Assembly (NCBI GenBank): GCA_016704895.1
Contig: JADIZG010000053.1
Span: 1 to 27,750, forward strand
From: Betaproteobacteria bacterium
GTDB taxonomy: Bacteria > Pseudomonadota > Gammaproteobacteria > Burkholderiales > Casimicrobiaceae
DNA length: 27,750 nucleotides
Direction of reading: 5' to 3'
Shown here: positions 1 to 6,638 of the stretch, piece by piece
Layout: every line of letters starts with the position of its first letter
Position numbering within the stretch: position 1 is the first letter of the stretch
Position numbers and translations under genes: made by a program
Notes under the pieces: generated by a model
Seen by the model: the letters and a program-made list of their open reading frames with translations, nothing else
Database searches by the model: none
Told to the model about the DNA's origin: nothing

Positions 1-19
1 ACCGCCAGGACTTTGAAAC

Positions 20-325
20 ATGGCCAAGTTGCTCGAGGAGATTCATCCGGGCGAGATCCTGCTCGAGGACATCATGAAGCCCATGGGCATCAGTGCCCGC
101 CAACCGGCGGCGGACATCGATGTCTCGCCGAGCAGGATCAGCGAACTGGTGAATGGCCAGTGCCCCATCACCGCTGATACAGCGCTTCGGCTCGGCTTGT
201 TCTTCGGCATGGAGCCACGGTTCTGGCTGAACCTGCAGTCCGAGCACGACATCCGAGTCGCGGACCGGGAACTCCGAGCCAAGCTTTCGCCCAGGATCCG
301 CGTCTTTCCGCCGGCGGCGGGGTGA
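20..325 (+). CDS. higA: HigA-family antitoxin, XRE-type HTH
   Basis: This is a 101-aa protein with the layout of HigA antitoxins of type II toxin-antitoxin modules: the N-terminal HPGEILLED signature (residues 9-17), a helix-turn-helix (about residues 20-60) with RISELVNG in the recognition part, and the family-typical GMEPRFWLNLQ stretch near residues 63-73. Such proteins neutralise a RelE-like HigB mRNA interferase and repress their own operon. In higBA operons the toxin gene usually precedes higA, so higB would lie off the left edge; the 19 bases visible upstream are too few to confirm it. An AGGA at 7-10 lies 9 nt before the ATG and is a plausible ribosome site. The gene ends in PPAAG, slightly longer than many HigA proteins. 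The family call is strong; activity and the presence of a toxin are unknown. Confidence 0.85.
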   Translation: MAKLLEEIHPGEILLEDIMKPMGISARQPAADIDVSPSRISELVNGQCPITADTALRLGLFFGMEPRFWLNLQSEHDIRVADRELRAKLSPRIRVFPPAAG

Positions 326-493
326 CGCGCCGCGTTCAAGGCTTTTCCTGACCGTTTGGCGCGGGACGGAGCGCTGCCAATGGGTCGGGCGCGGGTGCTG
401 AAACGCAACCGGCCACTCAGCCGGCGGATGGCCAAGCGACTGCATGACAGGCTGATGATTCCGTACGAGAGTCTGCTCGCCGAGGTGTCCTGA
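326..493 (+). pseudogene. C-terminal remnant of a second HigA-like HTH antitoxin
   Basis: Directly after the higA stop, one frame stays open from 326 to the TGA at 491-493. From the ATG at 380 it reads MGRARVLKRNRPLSRRM, continuing with KRLHDRL, IPYESLL and AEVS. This resembles the C-terminal end of the longer HigA-2 type antitoxins, whose consensus there is roughly GSRARVSEVLNRRRPLT followed by RRLHAGLGIPAEVLI. The upstream dimerisation part and the first half of the HTH are absent, and about three residues are missing inside the SEVL turn. No ribosome-binding site is evident before ATG 380. I infer a decayed remnant beside an apparently intact antitoxin. It could be a chance ORF, but the match over about 35 residues is suggestive. 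Confidence 0.45.
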
Positions 494-616
494 CTCGGCT
501 TGTCCTACAGCCTCGCGCCGGCGGCGCGCGCATCGTCCGGGCTGTCCCGGTCCTCCGGGTCGTCCATCGCCGTCGGCCCTCATGTACGGCCGGACCGCAC
601 GCTCACGCGCCCGACC

Positions 617-2339
617 TCAGCCGTCGACAAGCAGGTGCGAGTGGAAGCGCGACAGCATGCCGCCGGCCACGTTGCGCGCCGCAAGCCGTGCTGAAGCAAG
701 GCGCACGGCATAGTAGGCGCGCTGGCCCGAACGGCAGACGACGTGGATCTCGCGGTCGCGCGGCAGCTCGCCAAGGCGCTCGCGCAGCTGGCCGATCGGA
801 ATGTTCAGCGCACCGGGCACGCTTTCGACGGCCAGTTCGAATGGCTCGCGCACGTCGAGAAGGAAGGCGCCTTCCGAGTCCGCCCAGTGGGCGATCGGCA
901 TGTCGCCGTCCAGGATGTCGCGCGCGACCATGCCGGCGAAATTCACCGGGTCCTTCGCGCTGCCGAACTGCGGCGCGTAGCACAGCTCGGCTTCTTCCAG
1001 GTCGTCGACCGTGGCGCCCATCTGCATGGCCATCGCGAGCGCGCTGATGCGCTTGTCGACGCCGTCCTCGCCCAGCGCCTGCGCGCCGAGCAGCTTGCCG
1101 TCGGACTTGCGGAAGATCACTTTGAGCGCGATCGGCCGCGCGCCCGGGTAGTAGCCGGCGTGCGAGTTGGGGTACAGGTAGACCTTCTCGTAGTCGGTCC
1201 GGCCCAGACGCTTCAGCGTCTTCTCGCTGGCGCCGGTCCAGGCCGCGGTGCCGCCAAAGAAGCCGATGATCGAGGTGCCCTGCGTGCCGCGGAAGCGCGC
1301 CTCGCGCTCGGCGATCACGTCGGCGGCAATGCGCCCCTGCCGGTTGGCCGGGCCCGCCAGCGCCATCAGGGTCCACTCGCCGGTCACGGAAGTCCCTGAC
1401 CTCGACCGCGTCGCCGACGGCGAAGATGTCGGGGTCGCTGCTGCGCATCTGCTCGTCAACGCGGATTCCGCCACGCTCGCCGATCTCGAGGTCGGCCGCC
1501 TTGGCCAGCGTCGTGTCCGGGCGCACGCCGAGCGCCAGGATGACGATGTCGGCCGGATGCACCGCGCCCGACTTCGTCAGCACCTTCAGCTTGCCAGCCT
1601 CGCCCTGTTCGAACGCGGCGACGCCGTCGCCCAGCGCCAGCCGCATGCCGTGGCGTTCGAGGTAGGTCTCGGCGATGCGCGCCATCTCGACGTCCAGCGG
1701 TGCGAGGATCTGGTCGCCCAGTTCGACGATCGTCACCTCGAAGCCGCGGTGGAGCAGGTTTTCGGCCGTTTCGATGCCGATGAAGCCGCCACCGACGACG
1801 ACGGCGCGGCGCTTGGGCGGCACGGTCTGGAACCCGGAGTAGCGGTGCATGCCGGCGAGGAAGTGCGAGCCGCGCTCGATCCACTCGCGGATCGCGCGCG
1901 CGTCCGGCACGGTGCGCACCTCGAAGATGCCTGGCAAGTCGATGCCAGGCAGCGGCGGCCGGATCGACGGCGCGCCGGGTGACAGCACCAGCCGGTCGTA
2001 GGTCTCGGTCGTCAGCGCACCGGTGGCCAGGTCGCGCAGCTGCACGGTCTTGGCATTCGGCGCGATGCCCACGCACTCGCAGTTCACGCGTACATCGATC
2101 GCGAACTGGCTCCTGAAAGTGTCGACGTCGGCCACGAGCAGGCTCGACTCCTTCTCGATCACCCCGCCCACGTGGTAAGGCAGGCCGCAGTTCGCGTAGG
2201 ACACATAGGGCCCGCGCTCGACCAATACGATCTTCGCGTCTTCGTCCAGCCGGCGAAGGCGCGCGGCACACGAGGCGCCGCCGGCGACGCCGCCGACGAT
2301 GACGACCTTGCGGCCTGCGGGTTTCGGGGGGGTGGGCAT
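617..2339 (-). CDS. CoA-disulfide reductase-like FAD/NAD(P) oxidoreductase with C-terminal rhodanese domain (frameshifted)
   Basis: The protein belongs to the pyridine-nucleotide disulfide oxidoreductase family that reduces CoA disulfide or related persulfides. The N-terminal frame starts at 2339 with an AGGAG at 2346-2350. It shows an FAD-binding GGVAGGASCAARL (residues 16-28), the redox motif SYANCGLPYHVGG with single active Cys51, a second nucleotide-binding VVVGGGFIGIETAE, and DIFAVGDAVEV of the FAD site. The frame then breaks at about 1388: VRDF should continue as VTGEWTLMALAGPANRQGR, but an extra C in the coding strand shifts it. The rest is intact in the other frame: the dimerisation domain, then a rhodanese domain with LLDVREPFE and catalytic Cys in VVCRSGQRAYY. 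Removing one base gives 573 aa, normal for CoA-disulfide reductases with a fused rhodanese. This suggests sulfane-sulfur handling. The break may be a sequence error. Confidence 0.8.
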
Positions 2340-2758
2340 GCTCAGCTCCTTGCTGCCGGGTTCGAAGTCTTTCGGGATTCGGGGGCCATGCCGCGGCGCG
2401 ATCCGTGCGTGGATTCCGATCCGGCCGCCCGTGCGCGACTTGCGCCTGCGTCCGGACAGCGCCCATGCCCGCGAAACCTGCCGCCGACGTTGCGGCCGCC
2501 GAGGACTCTCATGGCACGTACCCCTTCAGTGCTCCATTGAATCACTCCTGGCGCGTGTCGTTCAACGGTTCGCGCGCCTTGAAACGTCGGCATGTGCGCA
2601 GCAGCTTCTGGCATAGCCTGACATTCTGGCCAACCGCGCATCCAACCCCGACATCGCGTTCCGGCGGTCAAGGGAGCGGGGAGCAAAGACCGGTTCGACG
2701 ACGTCTCCCCATCATCTGGAGCGAACGATCGGTACGCAGCGCATGCCCCTCGGACGGC
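2340..2758. other. Intergenic region upstream of the oxidoreductase gene
   Basis: These 419 nt lie between two minus-strand genes. Apart from the AGGAG ribosome site of the oxidoreductase (2346-2350), I see no convincing gene. On the minus strand a CAGGAG precedes ATG 2537, but that frame stops after three codons (M-E-H). Longer open frames here are rich in Arg, Ala and Gly and match no family I know. A promoter for the oxidoreductase probably lies here, but no clear -35/-10 pair stands out. Confidence 0.5.
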
Positions 2759-3669
2759 TCAGCGCGTCTCCAGTTGCGGACCCAGCCGGCGAACCAGCAG
2801 CGCGTGCGCCCAGTCTATGAAGGCCTGGACGCGCGCCGCGCGCTTTCGCGCCGTCGGCGTCAACAGGTGCAGCGGCAGCGACGGGCACTGCCAGCCGGGC
2901 AGCACCCGCACGAGTGCACCGCTGGTCAGGTAGTGGCTGGCGACGAACTCCGCCAGCACGATGAGGCCGAGCCCGTCCAGCCCCGCGCTCAGGGGCGGCG
3001 GCGCTGTCGGTCGTGACGAAGGGGGACGTCGGCTGACGACCTGGCCGCGCGCTCGAGTCGCACCGGCCGCACCTTGCCCGTCGAGGCGAGTACATAGCCG
3101 ATCTGGTGGTGGCGGACGAGGTCGTCGGGGCTGTCGGGCAGGCCGTGACCGTCGATGTAGTGCGGCGCCGCGCACAGCACGAAGCGCAGATCGCCCACGC
3201 GGCGGGCCGATAGCTGCGAGTCCGGCAGCACACCGCCGCGCAACGCGCAGTCCACGCCCTCGCCGACCAGGTCCACCGCGCGGTCGCTGCAGCCCAATTC
3301 GAGGGTGATCCTCGGGTGTCGCTCGAGGAAGCCGCGGATCTCGGGCGCGAACACCAGGCGGCCCATGGCCACCGGAACGTTGACGCGCAGGTGGCCCGCG
3401 GGTGCGCTGGTGCCCTTGCGCAGCATCGCCTCCGCCTCGTCGACCTGTTCGAGGATCGTGCGGGCGTGCCGGTAGTACGTCAGTCCCTCGGTGGTCGGCG
3501 TGACAGAGCGTGTCGTCCGGGCCAGCAGCCGCGTGCCGAGCCGGTCCTCGAGTTGCTGGATCTGCTGGCTGACGGTGGCCTTGTGCAGGTCGAGTTGCCG
3601 GGCGGCCCTGGTGTAGCTGCCGCTGTCCACTACCTGCACGAAGGCGCGCATCGCATCGAAACGGTCCAT
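2759..3669 (-). CDS. LysR-family transcriptional regulator (two frameshifts)
   Basis: The start MDRFDAMRAFVQVVDSGSYT is a typical LysR N-terminus, with winged HTH at about residues 3-62 (AARQLDLHKATVSQQIQQLE) followed by the effector-binding domain. The frame breaks twice within about 35 nt. The coding strand has C5 where C4 is needed (plus-strand G5 at 3021-3025), and C4 where C3 is needed (G4 at 2992-2995). Correcting both restores DVPFVTTDSAAALSAGLDGL, then GLIVLAEFVASHYLTSGALV, and a 302-aa protein of normal LysR length. It is most like the CrgA/DsdC-like 'MDRFDAM' LysR group common in proteobacteria. It is divergent from the gene at 3800 with a shared 130-nt promoter region, so it probably controls that gene. 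The effector is unknown. Two insertions of the same kind so close together suggest a consensus error, but real decay cannot be excluded. Confidence 0.8.
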
Positions 3670-3699
3670 CGGGTCACTCCTGCCGGGCGCTGGAGCGAT

Positions 3700-3718
3700 T
3701 GTCGGCGATCTCCCGACA
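3700..3718. promoter_or_regulatory. Candidate LysR operator palindrome
   Basis: TGTCGG-N7-CCGACA is a perfect 6-bp inverted repeat in the intergenic region between the LysR gene (start 3669) and the divergent gene at 3800. It does not fit T-N11-A exactly, since its outer T and A are 17 nt apart, but its symmetry and position are what is expected for the adjacent regulator. Related half-sites TGTCGA (3722-3727) and TCGACA (3776-3781) lie nearby. Confidence 0.4.
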
Positions 3719-3799
3719 GTGTGTCGACGTCCGCGAGCTAGGCAGCATCGCGTGCAGTTCCTAGAGTTCGGGTCATCGACAGACGACCGGAGACGACGA

Positions 3800-4375
3800 A
3801 TGCTGAAACTTCGCCCCCTGGATGCCGCCTGTCCCATCGAACAGCAGTTGCAGAACTCGGCCACGCCGGTAGTGCTGGTCAACCTCTTCACCGTGGACGA
3901 GGCCGACACCCCGGCTCTGATGGTCGCCTGGGAGAAGGATGCCAACTGGATGAAGCAGCAGCCCGGCTTCCTTTCCACCCAGTTGCATCGCGCTATCGGT
4001 GGCAGCTGCATAGCGGTGGCGCAGGCGAAATCGCTCATCGTCACGCCGGGGCTGTGGATCCTGATCCCGGCCATGGCCGCCACCGGCGGCAGCGGCATGT
4101 TCCTGTCGACGTCGCGCAAGGGTCGCCTGGTGGAGGCCAAGAAGAGGCGCATGGCGTTCATCGCTGCGAATGGTCTGCTGGTGCTGGTGCCCTGCGCGAT
4201 CATCCTCGACCGCTGGGCGGCCACCGGGACGTTCGACACGAGCTTCTATGCAGTGCAGGCCCTCGAGCTCGTCGCCGGTGCGATCAACCTGGCGCTGATG
4301 GGCCTGAACGTGCGCGACGGGCTGCGCATGTCGGGTCGACTGCGCGTGGCCCCGGCGTCCGTGAAGCGCTCGTGA
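3800..4375 (+). CDS. Chimeric gene: N-terminal ABM-like monooxygenase domain joined to a small membrane protein
   Basis: The 191-aa reading frame starts at ATG 3800 with GGAG 7 nt upstream. Residues about 1-70 (PVVLVNLFTVDEADTPALMV, NWMKQQPGFLSTQLHRAIGG) match the first two thirds of antibiotic-biosynthesis-monooxygenase (ABM, ferredoxin-like) proteins of about 100 aa. The expected remainder of that domain is missing. From about residue 73 the sequence switches to a small integral membrane protein: KSLIVTPGLWILIPAMAATG (TM1), a basic RKGRLVEAKKRRM loop, FIAANGLLVLVPCAIIL (TM2), then a third hydrophobic stretch AVQALELVAGAINLALMGLN. That part resembles a stand-alone hypothetical membrane protein. 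A GTG at 4016 could be its original start. The simplest reading is an in-frame deletion fusing two adjacent genes, either genomic or an assembly artefact. The gene is divergent from a LysR regulator. Confidence 0.65.
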   Translation: MLKLRPLDAACPIEQQLQNSATPVVLVNLFTVDEADTPALMVAWEKDANWMKQQPGFLSTQLHRAIGGSCIAVAQAKSLIVTPGLWILIPAMAATGGSGMFLSTSRKGRLVEAKKRRMAFIAANGLLVLVPCAIILDRWAATGTFDTSFYAVQALELVAGAINLALMGLNVRDGLRMSGRLRVAPASVKRS

Positions 4376-4449
4376 ACGAATGGCCGTCCCGCGACGAGGA
4401 AGGTCAATTCCGGCGCTGAAGGCGCGCTTCCCGTGGCGGCTGCGGCGCT

Positions 4450-4839
4450 TCAGCCGGGCAGCGCGCTCCAGAGTCGGCCCGCCTCGACGGCGAGCACGAT
4501 GATCCAGGCGAGGATCGCGACGCCGACGGCGGCAGCTGCGACGTCCTTGACGACCTTGATCCGCTCGTCGTGACGCGGTTCGACGAAGTCGCACAGCGCC
4601 TCGATCGCCGTGTTCATCATCTCGGCGGCGAGCACGAACGCCGTCGCGACGAGGATCAGCAGGAGGTCGACCCAGGCCCGCAGCGCGAACGCCGCGGCCA
4701 GGACGACCGCCGACAGCACGAGCTTGTAGGCGACCGAGAAGTCGTAGACGACCGCGTAGCGCAGCCCCGACAGCACGGTCGCGATCTTGCGCAGCGGATG
4801 CCAGCCCGGCTCGCCGGTGCCGAGGAACTTGTGTCTCAT
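4450..4839 (-). CDS. dgkA: Diacylglycerol kinase family protein
   Basis: This 129-aa integral membrane protein belongs to the prokaryotic diacylglycerol kinase family (DgkA; ATP-dependent phosphorylation of diacylglycerol or undecaprenol in the inner membrane). The diagnostic region is AAEMMNTAIEALCDFVE followed by KVVKDVAAAAVGVAI, equivalent to the E-x-x-NTAIE and KD-x-x-(S/A)A motifs. Three hydrophobic segments are visible (YKLVLSAVVLAAAFALRA, LLLILVATAFVLAAEMM, VAILAWIIVLAVEAG), and the N-terminal GWHPLRKIATVLSGLRYA is an amphipathic helix of the family. Its ATG overlaps the stop of the upstream PAP2 gene by 4 nt (ATGA), so the two are translationally coupled. Confidence 0.88.
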   Translation of the reverse strand: MRHKFLGTGEPGWHPLRKIATVLSGLRYAVVYDFSVAYKLVLSAVVLAAAFALRAWVDLLLILVATAFVLAAEMMNTAIEALCDFVEPRHDERIKVVKDVAAAAVGVAILAWIIVLAVEAGRLWSALPG

Positions 4840-5468
4840 CGGCGCGCCCCCGGCAGCAGGCAGAGCCCCCACGCCCACGCCGCGCCCGCGACCATGCCCG
4901 CGACGATGTCGGTCGGGAAGTGGACCTGCAGGTAGGCGCGCGACAGCGCGACCACGAACGCGGCGAGCGCCGCGGCGACGACGACCGCCCGCGGGGGGCG
5001 AACGCGCGGCGCGAGCGCGAGCGCGACGACGAAGGCGGTCGCCACCATCGCGTGAGAGCTCGGGAACGAGAGGTCCGCCGGCATCGCGACCACCGCCGCG
5101 TGCGAGTCGGGGCGCGGGCGCGTGACCAGGAGTTTGCATGCATGCGCGACGAGCCAGGCGCCGGCCACCGCCAGCGGCAGGATCCGCGCGGCGCGGGCGT
5201 CGCCACGCCGGCGGAGCCGCCAGGCGAGCGCGAGGGACGCGGGCAGCAGCACGGCGATCGACCCCAGCCAGGTCGCCGACGCGAAGAACGCGTCGAGCGA
5301 CGGGCGCCTGAGCGCCGCGAGCGCGTCGAGTCCGAGGCGGTCCAGCTCGAGCGCCCGGCAGGCGCCGCCGGGACACACGGCGGCGGCGCCGGCGGCGATC
5401 GCGAGCGCAGCGGTCGCCCACGACGCGAGCGCGGCCATCGGAAGCGACGGGCGAAGGGCCGGCATCAT
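4836..5468 (-). CDS. PAP2-family membrane phosphatase
   Basis: This 210-aa membrane protein has the three phosphatase motifs of the PAP2 superfamily in order: KLLVTRPRPDS (K-x6-RP), FPSSHAM (PSxH), and SRAYLQVHFPTDIVAG (SR-x5-H-x3-D). Several hydrophobic helices surround them. Family members dephosphorylate undecaprenyl pyrophosphate, phosphatidate or phosphatidylglycerol phosphate at the periplasmic face. The substrate here cannot be told from sequence. The 4-nt overlap with the downstream diacylglycerol kinase pairs a lipid phosphatase with a lipid kinase, which suggests a lipid-phosphate recycling step. Either ATG of the initial MM could be the start; no strong ribosome site is visible. 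Confidence 0.85.
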   Translation of the reverse strand: MMPALRPSLPMAALASWATAALAIAAGAAAVCPGGACRALELDRLGLDALAALRRPSLDAFFASATWLGSIAVLLPASLALAWRLRRRGDARAARILPLAVAGAWLVAHACKLLVTRPRPDSHAAVVAMPADLSFPSSHAMVATAFVVALALAPRVRPPRAVVVAAALAAFVVALSRAYLQVHFPTDIVAGMVAGAAWAWGLCLLPGARR

Positions 5469-5520
5469 CGTGGACGGGGCGGGGCGATCCCGGACGTCCC
5501 GGCGGCGCGCGCGGCTCTCG

Positions 5521-6513
5521 TCACGCCTTCGCTCCGTGCGCGGGCGCGGCCGCGCGCTCGCGGGCGGCCTTGCGCAGCGACAGCACGATCGAGGCGGCGA
5601 TGATCGTCGCGACGACCGCGAGCGAGAGCAGCACCGGGATCTTGACGACGTCGATCAGCAGCATCTTGGCGCCGACGACGACGAGCACGAGCGCGAGGCC
5701 GTACTTGAGCAGCGAGAACCGGTCCGCCATGTCCGCCAGCAGGAAATACATCGCGCGCAGTCCCAGGATCGCGAACACGTTCGACGTGAGCACGACGAAC
5801 GGGTCGGTCGTGATCGCGAAGATCGCCGGGATCGAGTCGACCGCGAAGATCAGGTCGGTCGCCTCGACCAGGACGAGCACGAGGAACAGCGGCGTCGCGT
5901 AGCGCACGAGCTTACCACCCTCTTCGCGCGAGACGAAGAACCGCTCGCCTTCGAAAGCCGTGGTGACGCGCAGATGGCGGCGCAGCCAGCGCACGATCGG
6001 ATTGGCCTCGAGGTCCGGCTTCTCGTCCGCGAACCACCACATCTTGACGCCGGTCACGAGCAGGAACGCGCCGAACAGGTAGAGCATCCAGTGGAACTGC
6101 GCGATGAGCCAGGCGCCGGCGAAGATCATGACGGTGCGCATGACGATCGCGCCGATCACGCCGTAGACGAGCACGCGCTTCTGCAGCTCGGCGGGCACCG
6201 CGAAGAACGTGAACAGCATCAGCCAGACGAAGACGTTGTCGACGGCCAGCGACTTCTCGATCAGGTAGCCGGTCAGGTATTCGAGCGCGGTCTCGTTGGC
6301 GACCGCCCGCCCGGAGGTGGCGTCGAGGTGCCACCACAGGACGCCCGCGAACGCCAGCGCGACCGCGACCCAGACGGCCGACCATGTCGCCGCCTCGCGC
6401 ATCGTCACCCGGTGCCGCTTCCCTCCGCCGACGACGAACAGGTCGATCGCGAGCATCGCCGCGACGACCGCGGCGAACCCCGCCCACATCCAGAAGCTTC
6501 CCACCGTTTCCAA
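5521..6513 (-). CDS. alx: TerC/Alx-family inner-membrane protein
   Basis: The protein aligns closely with E. coli Alx (YgjT, 321 aa): ETVGSFWMWAGFAAVVAAML at the N-terminus, TGYLIEKSLAVDNVFVWLML, LQKRVLVYGVIGAIVMRTVM, LFGAFLLVTGVKMWW, VLVEATDLIFAVDSIPAIFA and SNVFAILGLRAMYFLLADMA. These contain the conserved acidic residues in membrane helices (DN, D and DS) thought to bind metal. Alx is an inner-membrane protein linked to Mn2+ export and alkaline-pH response in E. coli. I place the start at TTG 6513, which lines up with Met1 of Alx and has GAGAGGG 4-10 nt upstream. This gives 330 aa. A longer ATG start at 6666 would overlap the divergent nhaR gene and add a poor N-terminus. Confidence 0.88.
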   Translation of the reverse strand: METVGSFWMWAGFAAVVAAMLAIDLFVVGGGKRHRVTMREAATWSAVWVAVALAFAGVLWWHLDATSGRAVANETALEYLTGYLIEKSLAVDNVFVWLMLFTFFAVPAELQKRVLVYGVIGAIVMRTVMIFAGAWLIAQFHWMLYLFGAFLLVTGVKMWWFADEKPDLEANPIVRWLRRHLRVTTAFEGERFFVSREEGGKLVRYATPLFLVLVLVEATDLIFAVDSIPAIFAITTDPFVVLTSNVFAILGLRAMYFLLADMADRFSLLKYGLALVLVVVGAKMLLIDVVKIPVLLSLAVVATIIAASIVLSLRKAARERAAAPAHGAKA

Positions 6514-6581
6514 GTCACCCTCTCCCGTGAGACCTTCGCCGGGCCCGCCTGCGCCCGATCCGCCGCGAAGGATGCGGCCGG

Positions 6582-6609
6582 TGGACACATCGTACAAGTC
6601 GAATATAAT
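6582..6609 (+). promoter_or_regulatory. Sigma70-type promoter of nhaR
   Basis: TGGACA (6582-6587) and a consensus TATAAT (6604-6609) are separated by 16 nt. This is the best housekeeping promoter in the window and stands out in AT-rich sequence amid high-GC surroundings. Transcription would start near 6616, leaving a leader of about 22 nt before nhaR ATG 6638. Confidence 0.55.
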
Positions 6610-6638
6610 TAACCGACACATCGAAAAAACCGAATATA
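6584..6638. repeat. Tandem LysR-type boxes between alx and nhaR
   Basis: The composite motif GACACATCG-N7-CGAATATA occurs twice in direct orientation, at 6584-6607 and 6615-6638, with identical fixed parts and a 31-bp period (about three helical turns). Inside each copy TCG-N7-CGA forms a T-N11-A dyad (6590-6602 and 6621-6633), the classical LysR-type recognition form. Box 1 sits between the -35 and -10 of the nhaR promoter and box 2 overlaps the transcribed leader, with the repeat ending at the nhaR start codon. I infer NhaR binding and autoregulation, with possible control of divergent alx. Confidence 0.6.

Noticed and set aside
500..694. Small plus-strand open frame between the antitoxin remnant and the oxidoreductase
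   Set aside because: Arg/Ser-rich composition, no ribosome site, overlaps the oxidoreductase 3' end; no recognisable similarity.
4415..4454. Inverted repeat GCTGAAG/CTTCAGC between the convergent genes at 4375 and 4450
   Set aside because: The loop is 26 nt and there is no T tract, and one arm lies in the dgkA stop region; too weak to call a terminator.
6514..6600. Possible manganese (yybP-ykoY) riboswitch upstream of alx
   Set aside because: The leader is short and I cannot find the conserved loops; the only stem seen (CCGC/GCGG near 6571-6585) is weak.
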